Assembly (NCBI GenBank): GCA_003249645.1
Contig: QKIH01000081.1
Span: forward strand, 1-43,180
Origin: Desulfobulbaceae bacterium
GTDB lineage: Bacteria; Desulfobacterota; Desulfobulbia; Desulfobulbales; Desulfocapsaceae
Direction of reading: 5' to 3'
Length of the DNA: 43,180 nt
Below the pieces are notes generated by a model that was not told the DNA's origin, searched no databases, and saw only the letters and a program-made list of their open reading frames with translations. Below, in pieces: positions 8,355 to 15,879 of the stretch (within the stretch, counting starts at the first letter, position 1; each line of letters begins with the position of its first letter). A program made the position numbers and the translations under genes.

Positions 8355-8922
8355 CGGCAATTCTGAAAAACGACCTGTTGTCTATGTGTTTTTCGGTTTG
8401 AGCGGCAGCGGGAAGAGTTTTCTTGGTCGTAAGTGGGCTGAACACAACCAGTTGTCTTACAGCAATTCTGATGAGGTCAGAAAAGAAATAGCAGGACTGG
8501 AAAGTAAAACTAGACAATGGGTTGATTATAATGCCGGCATTTACGGCCCTGAATTTACAAGAAAGACTTATGACGCTCTGATTGTTCGGGCTCAACACCA
8601 GGTTATGAGTGGAAAAGATTGTGTTATTGATGCAACCTATACCTCATCTGCAGAGCGTGATCTGGTTATCGAACGCCTGTCTTCCGATGCGCATGTCATT
8701 TTTGTGCTTTGCCGATGCGGTGAAGAAGTGGTAAAAAGACGTTTTGACATTCGGGCCAATGACCTGTCAGCTGCCTCAGACGGCCGGTGGGTAATTTACC
8801 AGGAACAGAAGAAACGCTTCGATGAGCCGGTGCAGATCAAGAATGCTGAATTAATCGTCATCGATACCGATGAGAACATAGATGTGCTGCTGGATCAGCT
8901 TGTTGCAGCCATAAAAGAGTAA
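8341..8922 (+). CDS. P-loop (AAA_33/COG0645-type) kinase
   Basis: A 193-residue kinase-like protein. The Walker A motif is GLSGSGKS (19-26), followed by SNSDEVRKEIAG, a substrate- or nucleotide-side helix. Walker B is in CVIDATYTS, and an arginine-rich lid sits near RFDIRANDLSAASDGRW. The family includes small-molecule kinases related to gluconate kinase and zeta-type phosphotransferases. I use the ATG at 8341; AGGAGGT touches it, so the in-frame TTG at 8347 is better spaced and may be the true start. The gene overlaps the upstream APH-like gene by 14 bases, and its stop codon lies in the ribosome site of the next gene, so all three appear co-translated. Confidence 0.85.
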   Translation: MQLTSGNSEKRPVVYVFFGLSGSGKSFLGRKWAEHNQLSYSNSDEVRKEIAGLESKTRQWVDYNAGIYGPEFTRKTYDALIVRAQHQVMSGKDCVIDATYTSSAERDLVIERLSSDAHVIFVLCRCGEEVVKRRFDIRANDLSAASDGRWVIYQEQKKRFDEPVQIKNAELIVIDTDENIDVLLDQLVAAIKE

Positions 8923-8931
8923 GGAGACAAG

Positions 8932-9363
8932 GTGTATACCAGAATTTATGTACTACGCTTTTTAAAAGATACCAGTGAGCAGCCTGTAATCTATCATCTG
9001 GTGAAGAAATTTGACATTGAATTTAATATTCTTAAAGCGGACATTCTGCCTCACCGTGAAGGCATGATGATATTAAAACTCAGAGGTACAAAAGAAAACG
9101 TCCTCAATGGTGTAAAATATCTTGAGACGTACGGCGTTGAGGTTAAACGCCTTGCCACAGCAATAAGCCGTGATGAAGATAAGTGCTATCAGTGCGGCGC
9201 CTGCACGGGGGTTTGCCCTGTTCAGGCTCTCTCAATCCGGAGGAAGGATATGGCCGTTCTTTTTGACCCTGAGAAATGTACAGGTTGCGGCCAGTGTGTT
9301 ACGATCTGTCCGGTCAGGGCAATGCAGGTAAGTCTTGAGCCTGAGGTGCTTGCTGAAGCGTAG
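8932..9363 (+). CDS. NIL domain / 2x[4Fe-4S] ferredoxin protein
   Basis: A 143-residue cytoplasmic protein starting at GTG 8932 behind AAGGAG. Residues ~1-75 form an ACT-like NIL domain. Two [4Fe-4S] motifs follow: Cys85/88/91/95 (CYQCGACTGVCP) and Cys116/119/122/126 (CTGCGQCVTICP). NIL-ferredoxin proteins of this layout, with a COG1900/DUF39 partner, are implicated in homocysteine formation from aspartate semialdehyde and sulfide in methanogens and sulfate reducers. That role is plausible here but inferred, since no DUF39 partner is in the window. It is the last gene of a three-gene run with the two kinases and is followed by a strong terminator. Confidence 0.9.
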   Translation: MYTRIYVLRFLKDTSEQPVIYHLVKKFDIEFNILKADILPHREGMMILKLRGTKENVLNGVKYLETYGVEVKRLATAISRDEDKCYQCGACTGVCPVQALSIRRKDMAVLFDPEKCTGCGQCVTICPVRAMQVSLEPEVLAEA

Positions 9364-9393
9364 GTCAGGATAGCACAGAAAACGGAAGTAAGT

Positions 9394-9435
9394 AAAAAGG
9401 GCTGTCGGTGTGTTGATCACTGACAGCCCTTTTTT
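9394..9435. terminator. Bidirectional intrinsic terminator
   Basis: Perfect 13-base arms (9394-9406 and 9422-9434) of the form AAAAAGGGCTGTC/GACAGCCCTTTTT around a 15-base loop, with A and T tracts outside the GC core. It lies between the convergent NIL-ferredoxin and bamD genes and can serve both strands. Confidence 0.9.
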
Positions 9436-9455
9436 ATCATATATGCAGTAGAAAA

Positions 9456-10235
9456 CTAATTCGACTGCACGTCCTGTGCACCGTCGGTGGTGAAAGACCA
9501 ATCCGGCAGGGTGAACTCAGGAAGGTAATCTGATATAGAAGACTCAGGATAGTTCTTTGCTTCAAGCTGGGCAAGCAATTCTCTGGCTTGAGGGGCAATA
9601 GATGAATCTGGATACATATTGAGCAGGTATTTCAGTCTGGTTTTTGCCTGATTGTATTTTTGGGTTCTCAGATAAAATGTAACAACCGTATATTCATGAT
9701 TTACCAGAAACTCGTTGGCTGCTCTTATTCGGGCTTTGGCTTCTTCAGTATATGGGGAATAAGGGTAGGCACGGAGCAGTTGTGAAAAACTCTGTATTGC
9801 TTTAACCGCACCGGTAGTATCGCGGTCTACTCTGTTGATCTGCTTGTAGCTGCACATCCCTTTCTGATACATGACGTAAGGAATAGCCTCGTTGGTTGGA
9901 TGTCGGCTCTCAAACTCCTCATACAAAATCAGAGCCTCGGCAAAATGGTCCATATAATAGTTTGAGTCTGCTGATTTGAGTTCAGCAAGCGGAGCCTCAG
10001 GAGAAAACGGATACCGGTCAAGGATTTCCTCAAAATATTTCTGTGCCATATAATATTTTCCGACATTGAACTCATCCATTCCCTTGACGATCAGTTCCCG
10101 GGCTGGGATGTTCAGATCGACTTCTTCATTGGCACCATGACCGAAGATTGTTACTTCGCCGCAGCCGGACAAAATAAACGTTACGGTTAATGCAGCAAGA
10201 AATGATTGTAGGCCGGTAAATATTTTTGTACTCAT
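9456..10235 (-). CDS. bamD: Outer membrane protein assembly factor BamD
   Basis: A 259-residue lipoprotein component of the BAM complex, which inserts beta-barrel proteins into the outer membrane. A lipoprotein signal ends in FILSGC with lipidated Cys25. TPR-type helices follow from ~45 to 225 (KYYMAQKYFEEILDRYPFSP, then AEALILYEEFESRHPTNEA). A proline-rich tail ends the protein. Length matches the family. Its presence supports a diderm cell envelope. The gene lies 17 bases downstream of trxB on the same strand, so the two are probably cotranscribed. Confidence 0.92.
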   Translation of the reverse strand: MSTKIFTGLQSFLAALTVTFILSGCGEVTIFGHGANEEVDLNIPARELIVKGMDEFNVGKYYMAQKYFEEILDRYPFSPEAPLAELKSADSNYYMDHFAEALILYEEFESRHPTNEAIPYVMYQKGMCSYKQINRVDRDTTGAVKAIQSFSQLLRAYPYSPYTEEAKARIRAANEFLVNHEYTVVTFYLRTQKYNQAKTRLKYLLNMYPDSSIAPQARELLAQLEAKNYPESSISDYLPEFTLPDWSFTTDGAQDVQSN

Positions 10236-10252
10236 AGTTTCTCTTTTGACGA

Positions 10253-11188
10253 TCAGGACTTCATATGATGAAGATAATCTTCGGCGGTCAGTACTGCGAC
10301 CGCGCCTTCGCCTGCTGCGTTAACAACCTGGCGAACAGCCTTGCTTTGGATGTCTCCTGCTGCCATTACACCTTTAATGCAGGTTCTGGTTTCAGTGTCC
10401 ACAGGAATAAAGCCCCATTTGTCTGCATTGAGCTCTTTGAGCGGCAGCGCATCACTGTTTGGTGTGACGCCAATGAGAATGAAAATTCCGTTTACTGCGA
10501 GTTTTGAATCCTCGCCGTCATTGTTGCGAAGATTAATGGCTGTAACACCGGTATGATCACCTTCAACAGAGGTTACGGTAGAATTCCAGATGAATTCAAT
10601 CTTTTCGTTTGCGAAGGCTTTTTCCTGCACTATTTTAGTGGCTCGTAACTGGTCACGTCGGTGAATAACCGTTACTTTGCTGGCAAATTTGGTCAGATAG
10701 TCGGCTTCTTGAACGGCGGTGTTTCCACCCCCTACAACAGCCACGTGCATGTTGCGGTAAAATGGAGCATCACAGGTTCCGCAGTATGAAACACCTTTAC
10801 CGGTGAATTCCTGTTCACCTGGTATGTTCAGCTTGTTTGCTTTGGCACCGGTACAGATAATGAGTGTATCGCAGGTAAACTCTTCACCGTCTGAAGTAAT
10901 AAGAACCTTTCTTTTCTCATCCGAGAGATCGACTTTTACAATTTCTTTGGTCAGAATGTTGAGTTCAAAGCGTTTAGCATGCTCAGTCATCTTTTCGACC
11001 AGTTCATATCCTGCAATCCCTTCAGGGAAACCGGGGTAGTTATCTACCCAATCTGTCAGCAATACCTGGCCACCTGGAGCGCCGCGCTCGATGAGAGCAT
11101 GATCCAGTCTTGATCTTGCAGCATAAAGACCGGCAGACAGGCCAGCAGGCCCACCTCCTAAAATAATCAGCTGATAATGTGTTTTCAT
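10253..11188 (-). CDS. trxB: Thioredoxin reductase
   Basis: A 311-residue FAD-dependent reductase that reduces thioredoxin. The FAD-binding motif GGGPAGLSAGLYAARSR is at the N-terminus. The redox-active pair is in SYCGTCDAPFYRN; CGTC is a variant of the usual CATC. The nucleotide-binding site is VVGGGNTAVQEADYL followed by HRRDQLRA, the arginine pattern of NADPH-using enzymes. The C-terminal FAD motif is MAAGDIQSKAVRQVVNAAGE. It sits downstream of trxA, separated by a terminator hairpin, and immediately upstream of bamD. Family identity is clear; NADPH preference is inferred from motif. Confidence 0.95.
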   Translation of the reverse strand: MKTHYQLIILGGGPAGLSAGLYAARSRLDHALIERGAPGGQVLLTDWVDNYPGFPEGIAGYELVEKMTEHAKRFELNILTKEIVKVDLSDEKRKVLITSDGEEFTCDTLIICTGAKANKLNIPGEQEFTGKGVSYCGTCDAPFYRNMHVAVVGGGNTAVQEADYLTKFASKVTVIHRRDQLRATKIVQEKAFANEKIEFIWNSTVTSVEGDHTGVTAINLRNNDGEDSKLAVNGIFILIGVTPNSDALPLKELNADKWGFIPVDTETRTCIKGVMAAGDIQSKAVRQVVNAAGEGAVAVLTAEDYLHHMKS

Positions 11189-11211
11189 GTGAATGTCTTA
11201 GTGATGGTCGT

Positions 11212-11251
11212 AAAAAAGCATGTGCTCCAAGCTTGAAAGAAGCACATGCTT
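11212..11251 (-). terminator. Intrinsic terminator after trxA
   Basis: Perfect 11-base arms, AAGCATGTGCT (11216-11226) and AGCACATGCTT (11241-11251), with a run of six T on the minus strand (complement of 11212-11217). It ends or attenuates trxA transcription before trxB. Confidence 0.85.
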
Positions 11252-11271
11252 ATATAAAGAGATTGGTGCTC

Positions 11272-11598
11272 TTAGAGAGCTTTGTTGATCAGTTCAACAA
11301 GCTGCGACTTACCTACAGCGCCAGTTACCTGATCGACAACTTCTCCATCCTTGAAAAGGATGAGGGTTGGGATTGCCCGGATACCGAATTTGCCTGGAGT
11401 ATTAGGATTATCGTCGACATTCATCTTGCCGATCTGAACTTTACCGGTGAACTCGTTGGCAAGCTCTTCTATGACCGGACCAATAGCTTTACAAGGTCCG
11501 CACCAGGGGGCCCAGAAATCTACCAGGGTAGGTTTGTCGGAACCAACTGTTGCATCGAAATCACTGTCATTAATCTGTAATACATTATCGTTTGCCAT
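11272..11598 (-). CDS. trxA: Thioredoxin
   Basis: A 108-residue thioredoxin, the cytoplasmic disulfide reductant recycled by TrxB. The active site is VDFWAPWCGPCKAIGP with the canonical WCGPC. The conserved cis-proline is in IRAIPTLILFKDG. AAGGAG precedes the ATG. The gene lies upstream of trxB on the same strand with a hairpin terminator between them, so TrxA is probably made in excess over TrxB by partial read-through. Confidence 0.97.
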   Translation of the reverse strand: MANDNVLQINDSDFDATVGSDKPTLVDFWAPWCGPCKAIGPVIEELANEFTGKVQIGKMNVDDNPNTPGKFGIRAIPTLILFKDGEVVDQVTGAVGKSQLVELINKAL

Positions 11599-11932
11599 TG
11601 AATATCTCCTTTGTACAAAAAAATAGGCATTTTATAGGCTAGCGGGCTGACACAGGCGGTTTTTTTGCATATGAAAACGACTGTACTTTACCTGCTGCAA
11701 TTTTTCCTGACAAGTAAAATTTCAGAGAGAAGATAAATGCCAGAATACCATACGAATTGCTTTCACTTTGTGCACGAATAGGAAAAGGTCAAGGCTGAAA
11801 CATGTTTGGCAAATGGTAGGAATGCATGCTATATTGGAGCCCTTTAAAAGTATTGCTGAGAGAACTTGCAAAAGATGCCGACCTGTGAGGATTGACGGGA
11901 GCATCTGGCTCAATTTTTTTTAAGAGGATAAA
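11599..11932. other. Divergent intergenic region between trxA and hemL; no gene seen
   Basis: 334 bases with no credible coding frame. It contains the hemL promoter candidate described separately, and presumably the trxA promoter, which I could not place. No convincing structured RNA was seen by eye. Confidence 0.4.
11806..11835 (+). promoter_or_regulatory. Candidate sigma70-type promoter for hemL
   Basis: TTGGCA (11806-11811) and TATATT (11830-11835) are separated by 18 bases, each one mismatch from consensus, about 100 bases before the hemL start. Confidence 0.5.
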
Positions 11933-13225
11933 ATGGAAAAAACAATCTCCGCTCAGATGTTTGACAAGGCTCAGAAATTTATCCCTGGTGGGGTAAACTC
12001 GCCGGTACGAGCGTGTAAATCCGTTGGCTGTGACCCTGTTTTTATAGCCAGTGCCAATGGCAGTACTATCGTCGATGTTGACGGCAACAAATATTTGGAT
12101 TTTGTCTGTTCCTGGGGGCCGATGATTATGGGGCATGCTCATCCTCAAATCATTAAAGCTGTTCAGGATACAGCTGTTGGCGGGACTAGTTTCGGGGCCT
12201 CGACTCCATTGGAAATCGATCTTGCAGCGATGGTCTGTGAAGCCGTGCCATCCATTGAAAAAGTCCGATTTGTCAATTCCGGTACAGAAGCAACCATGAG
12301 TGCGATCCGTCTTGCAAGAGGCTATACCGGCAAAAATGTCGTTGTCAAATTTGACGGCTGTTACCATGGGCATGCAGACTCATTTCTGGTTAAGGCTGGC
12401 TCCGGAGTGATCACGTTAGGTATTCCAGGTAGTCCTGGAGTACCTGAGGATATCGTGAAAAATACACTTTCCATTCCATATAATAATATTGAAGAGCTTG
12501 AAAAAACACTTTGTGATGAGACGCTTGATATAGCTTGCGTGATTTTAGAGCCGGTTGCAGGAAATATGGGCTGCGTTGAGCCGTCGAAGGAGTTCCTTCA
12601 GACTCTGCGAAAGCTTACCCAGGAACGCGGGATAGTTCTGATTTTTGATGAGGTTATAACAGGTTTCAGACTTTCATACGGCGGTGCGCAGGAATATTTT
12701 GGCATTAATCCTGATCTGACTTGTCTTGGTAAGATTATCGGCGGCGGTCTCCCTGTAGGAGCCTACGGCGGAAAAACAGAAATCATGAACCAAATTGCTC
12801 CTGACGGACCGGTTTACCAGGCTGGAACACTCTCCGGGAATCCGCTTGCAATGGCTGCAGGTATTGCAACGTTAAAGCTTTTGCAGGCACAGGATTTTTA
12901 TAAAGATCTCAATGATAAATCTGCCTGGTTTGCAGCGCAGCTACAGGAAGTTGCTGAGGCTTCAGGTGTATCTGTTCAGCTCAACAGGGTTGGTAGTTTG
13001 CTGACCCCATTTTTTGCAATTGAGCCGGTCATAGATTTTACGTCAGCCATGAAGTCAGATACTGATCGTTATGCACGTCATTGGAGGGCCATGCTTGAGA
13101 TGGGTGTCTATCTTGCCCCTTCACAATTTGAGGTGGCTTTTATCTCTGGAGTCCATACAGAGGAAGAGCTGAAAACGGTGGTTCAGAAAACTGAATTGTC
13201 ATTCAAAAAACTGGCCGGTAACTGA
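11933..13225 (+). CDS. hemL: Glutamate-1-semialdehyde 2,1-aminomutase
   Basis: A 430-residue PLP-dependent aminomutase that converts glutamate-1-semialdehyde to 5-aminolevulinate, the last step of the C5 route to tetrapyrroles. The class III aminotransferase signature is complete: RFVNSGTEATMSAIRLARG, LIFDEVITGFRLSYGGAQ and LGKIIGGGLPVGAYGG with the PLP Lys267. Length is typical. GAGG precedes the ATG. The use of this enzyme points to the C5 pathway, as expected outside alpha-proteobacteria. It is followed after 85 bases by the atpZ-atpI-atpB-atpE cluster, which may be partly cotranscribed with it. Confidence 0.97.
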   Translation: MEKTISAQMFDKAQKFIPGGVNSPVRACKSVGCDPVFIASANGSTIVDVDGNKYLDFVCSWGPMIMGHAHPQIIKAVQDTAVGGTSFGASTPLEIDLAAMVCEAVPSIEKVRFVNSGTEATMSAIRLARGYTGKNVVVKFDGCYHGHADSFLVKAGSGVITLGIPGSPGVPEDIVKNTLSIPYNNIEELEKTLCDETLDIACVILEPVAGNMGCVEPSKEFLQTLRKLTQERGIVLIFDEVITGFRLSYGGAQEYFGINPDLTCLGKIIGGGLPVGAYGGKTEIMNQIAPDGPVYQAGTLSGNPLAMAAGIATLKLLQAQDFYKDLNDKSAWFAAQLQEVAEASGVSVQLNRVGSLLTPFFAIEPVIDFTSAMKSDTDRYARHWRAMLEMGVYLAPSQFEVAFISGVHTEEELKTVVQKTELSFKKLAGN

Positions 13226-13310
13226 AAAATCGATTGACTTTGATAGTCATGCATGCTACCAACAACATGTTGTAATAACCATGATGTAGCCAATCCTGTT
13301 TGGAGTTTTC

Positions 13311-13556
13311 ATGTCTGGTGCTAAAAACGAATGGGTGCAACTTCTGGCCAACTATGGTCATATAGGATTTACCTTCGTCGCCTGCATCGTTATCGGCATG
13401 GGAGGGGGGATTCTGCTTGACACAAAAGTGTTTAACGGAAGTACAACACCCTGGTTTACCTTTATCGGTTTGGCCTTTGGTATAGCTGCAAGTTTTAAGA
13501 CTCTGTTCGATATCCTCTGGCGTGTAAATAAAGACGTTAAGAAAGAAGACGATTGA
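13311..13556 (+). CDS. atpZ: AtpZ/AtpI-family protein (small Fo-associated protein)
   Basis: An 81-residue protein with two membrane spans (~15-36 and ~48-68) separated by LLDTKVFNGSTTPW. This matches the small Fo-associated AtpZ family (ATPase_gene1). In other bacteria AtpZ and AtpI form a complex linked to divalent-cation transport and Fo assembly. It is first in a tight cluster with atpI, atpB and atpE, which is the main support for the assignment. Confidence 0.8.
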   Translation: MSGAKNEWVQLLANYGHIGFTFVACIVIGMGGGILLDTKVFNGSTTPWFTFIGLAFGIAASFKTLFDILWRVNKDVKKEDD

Positions 13557-13563
13557 GGGTAGT

Positions 13564-13992
13564 GTGGTAGAAGAAGTTGAACAGTTTCGCAAAATGCAGC
13601 TGACGAGCTGGTTGTATCTGCTTGTCATTTGTGTCGGATCGTATATATTTGCATCGTGGTCTTTTGCTTGGTCAGCTTTTGCTGGTGGTGTAGTTTCCAT
13701 ATTGAGTTTTCAGGTAGCACACAAAGATGTGCTCGGATTTGTCGAAACAGTGACAGACACCACGGAAGGGCTTGAAGAAGAACAGCAGAAGCAGGTCGTC
13801 AAGCAGAACAAACTCGGATTCCTTCTACGGTTCTGGGTTCGCATTATAATTATAGGTGTTATTCTTCTTGTGCTTATCAGGTACGGCAAGGTTAACATCT
13901 TTGGACTAATTTTAGGGTTGTCAACGGTAGTGTTCACAATAGCATTCACTGCGCTGAATGTCGTGAGGCACTACTACATCAGGAGGAGGTAG
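13564..13992 (+). CDS. atpI: ATP synthase subunit I (AtpI)
   Basis: A 142-residue membrane protein starting at GTG 13564, seven bases after atpZ. Hydrophobic spans lie near 15-33, 36-55, 86-106 and 110-130, with a charged cytoplasmic loop carrying GLEEEQQKQVVKQNK between the second and third. AtpI is an assembly factor for the c-ring rather than a catalytic part of the enzyme. Its sequence is poorly conserved across bacteria, so the call depends on topology and on lying between atpZ and atpB. Confidence 0.75.
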   Translation: MVEEVEQFRKMQLTSWLYLLVICVGSYIFASWSFAWSAFAGGVVSILSFQVAHKDVLGFVETVTDTTEGLEEEQQKQVVKQNKLGFLLRFWVRIIIIGVILLVLIRYGKVNIFGLILGLSTVVFTIAFTALNVVRHYYIRRR

Positions 13993-14001
13993 ACGGAAGT
14001 T

Positions 14002-14724
14002 ATGGAGCATCCAATACTATTTATTTCACTCATCTTAGAGGGGCTGGGCCTGCCCGTTCCTCATGGTTTTGTAGGCCACACATTTCTTGAGCAGCTGTGT
14101 GCACCTTACATGACCTACACCTGGCTAGTAATGGCCTTTCTGATCATTGTTTCCAAACTGACCCTTGGAAACCTTGAGATGATCCCGGGAAAAGGACAGA
14201 ATTTCTGGGAAATCGTTGTTGGCGGCATGGATAATTTCTTTGTCGACAATATGGGTAGAGAAATGACTGATCAGTTTTTCCCAATGATTGCAACCTTCGG
14301 ACTGTATATTGCGGTTGCAAACCTTATCGGACTGATTCCAGGTTTCATGTCTCCGACCTCCAGCATCAATACCACTCTGGCATTGACAATTATTGTTTGG
14401 GTAACTCATCACTTTATCGGCTTCCGTGCTCATGGCATCAAATATTACAAGCACTTCATGGGACCAATGTGGTGGCTTGTGCCCCTTATGCTGCCGATCG
14501 AGCTGATCTCCAACTTTGCTCGTCTGCTTTCCCTCTCTATTCGTCTTTTCGGTAACATCATGGCGAAAGAGACCCTGCTTGGAATTCTGTTCATGCTTGC
14601 CGGTTTTGCTTTTGCACCGCTGCCAATCATGGTTCTTGGTGTTCTGGTATCTCTGGTTCAGGCAATGGTATTTGTATTGCTGACCGTTGTATACTTTGCC
14701 CAGGCTGCTGAGCACGCACATTAA
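14002..14724 (+). CDS. atpB: ATP synthase Fo subunit a
   Basis: A 240-residue inner-membrane subunit forming the ion half-channels against the c-ring. The essential arginine is in LSIRLFGNIMAKE, within the segment starting ELISNFARLLSL. Five to six hydrophobic spans are visible and length is normal. AGGAGG ends atpI and serves as its ribosome site. It is followed by atpE after a 75-base spacer that holds a small inverted repeat. Confidence 0.96.
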   Translation: MEHPILFISLILEGLGLPVPHGFVGHTFLEQLCAPYMTYTWLVMAFLIIVSKLTLGNLEMIPGKGQNFWEIVVGGMDNFFVDNMGREMTDQFFPMIATFGLYIAVANLIGLIPGFMSPTSSINTTLALTIIVWVTHHFIGFRAHGIKYYKHFMGPMWWLVPLMLPIELISNFARLLSLSIRLFGNIMAKETLLGILFMLAGFAFAPLPIMVLGVLVSLVQAMVFVLLTVVYFAQAAEHAH

Positions 14725-14734
14725 TTCGTGAAGT

Positions 14735-14749
14735 AACGCTTCAAGCGTT
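14735..14749. repeat. Short inverted repeat between atpB and atpE
   Basis: AACGCTT-C-AAGCGTT, perfect 7-base arms, foldable as a 5-bp stem with a 5-base loop. It lies between the stop of atpB and the AAGGAG of atpE. It may stabilise or segment the mRNA; there is no T-run, so it is not a terminator. Confidence 0.45.
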
Positions 14750-14799
14750 TAGTTTATAGAAGAAGGCCAAATTTAAGAACTTTTTTAAGGAGAAACAAA

Positions 14800-15051
14800 A
14801 TGGAAGGAAATATTCAATTAGCGTTGATCTGTGTTGGTGCTGCACTCTCTATCGGACTTGCAGGACTTGGAGCTGGTATCGGTATCGGTTCTGTTGGACA
14901 GGGTGCTACCATGGGTCTTGCTCGTAATCCAGAAGTACAGCCTAAACTGATGGTTTTCATGATCCTTGGTATGGCTCTTGCTGAATCAATTGCTATTTAC
15001 GGACTCGTTATCTCTCTGATCCTTCTCTACGCTAACCCTCTCTTGGGATAA
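14800..15051 (+). CDS. atpE: ATP synthase Fo subunit c
   Basis: An 83-residue hairpin of two membrane helices; several copies form the rotor ring. TM1 has the glycine-rich AGLGAGIGIGSVGQG, the polar loop is LARNPEVQP, and TM2 holds the ion carboxylate Glu62 in ALAESIAIYGLV. Ser63 and Tyr67 match TM2 residues of Na+-binding rings. The position aligned (by the ARxPE loop) with the Na+-ligand Gln of TM1 is Ile29, and Gln34 lies five residues further on. The coupling ion is therefore unclear. AAGGAG gives a strong ribosome site, fitting the high copy number of c. A strong terminator follows. Confidence 0.97.
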   Translation: MEGNIQLALICVGAALSIGLAGLGAGIGIGSVGQGATMGLARNPEVQPKLMVFMILGMALAESIAIYGLVISLILLYANPLLG

Positions 15052-15089
15052 GTAGTAGCTGAGATACAGTTTAGCTGTTTGAAGTATAG

Positions 15090-15124
15090 AAAGGGCTGCA
15101 GATTTTATCTGCAGCCCTTTTTTT
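15090..15124 (+). terminator. Intrinsic terminator after atpE
   Basis: Perfect 13-base arms AAAGGGCTGCAGA (15090-15102) and TCTGCAGCCCTTT (15108-15120) around a 5-base loop, continued by a T-run to 15124. It ends the atpZIBE transcript. Confidence 0.92.
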
Positions 15125-15140
15125 ATTTGGAGAACGCCTC

Positions 15141-15863
15141 ATGCCGACCAATGAAAACGCAAATTATGTCATGTATCCATTTAGGACGGCAAAGGAGGAA
15201 GTATTGCCTTCCAGTGGAATATTTCTTGTCAATCCTTCTGATTTTGAGGCATTTCGCCGGGATGTGATGAATGAGAGTTGGAAAAGGCGCTCACTATTCA
15301 ATTCCAATCTTTTTGTTGATGAAAGACAAGATCTGTTTGTTGCCGGGCCCTCTATCGGTGCGCCAATGGCTGTTATGACTCTGGAAAAACTGATTGCCCT
15401 TGGTGCAAAAAAAATTACCCTTTTCGGTTGGGGGGGCGGCCTTCAAGCTGCTGATAGAGTAGGTGATCTTGTAGTTGTTGAGCGATGCGTTGCGGGAGAG
15501 GGGACATCGGGATACTACTTGACGGAGAAGGTTTTACCGATGCAAACTGAAGCACTGAGTGAATTGGGACAGGTATTAAATAAAAATGATATGGTCTATA
15601 GAAAAGGGATATGCTGGAGTACCGATGCGCCATACAGAGAGGAAAAAAACTATCTGAAAAGGCTGATAAGTGAGTTCGGCGTTGATATAATTGATATGGA
15701 AACATCTGCATTAAATACTGTTAGCACTTTTCGTGGAATAGAATTATCTGCTTTGTTGATGATATCAGACTTGCCGTTAGATAAAAATTGGCGGATGAGT
15801 TGCAATGATAAGGGGTTTAAAAATAAGGTCCGGGAGCTGGTTCATTTGCTTTGCGGTAACTGA
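15141..15863 (+). CDS. Nucleoside phosphorylase-family protein
   Basis: A 240-residue soluble protein of the PNP/UDP phosphorylase superfamily. The phosphate/nucleoside motif is AGPSIGAPMAVMTLEKLIAL, followed by a glycine strand (LFGWGGGL) and the ribose/base-side motif DIIDMETSAL. Family members split nucleosides with phosphate for salvage. Whether purine or uridine is used cannot be told, and the divergent GWGGG strand leaves room for another nucleoside-like substrate. It sits between the atpE terminator and rimO; rimO starts 16 bases after its stop. Confidence 0.8.
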   Translation: MPTNENANYVMYPFRTAKEEVLPSSGIFLVNPSDFEAFRRDVMNESWKRRSLFNSNLFVDERQDLFVAGPSIGAPMAVMTLEKLIALGAKKITLFGWGGGLQAADRVGDLVVVERCVAGEGTSGYYLTEKVLPMQTEALSELGQVLNKNDMVYRKGICWSTDAPYREEKNYLKRLISEFGVDIIDMETSALNTVSTFRGIELSALLMISDLPLDKNWRMSCNDKGFKNKVRELVHLLCGN

Positions 15864-15879
15864 GCATATTGAGGTGAGT

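Noticed and set aside
11789..12373. Long minus-strand frame opposite hemL
   Set aside because: Shadow of the strongly supported hemL frame, with no motif of its own.
14125..14721. 198-codon minus-strand frame opposite atpB
   Set aside because: Antisense to atpB, polar His/Asn-rich composition, no ribosome site or family match.
14800..15051. Gln34 of subunit c as the Na+-ligand glutamine, making a full Na+ signature
   Set aside because: Alignment through the ARxPE polar loop puts Ile29, not Gln34, at the ligand position; only the TM2 half of the signature is supported.
15805..15879. 25-residue N-terminal extension of RimO
   Set aside because: It overlaps the previous gene in another frame, while the ATG at 15880 has GAGGTGAG and starts at the family motif.
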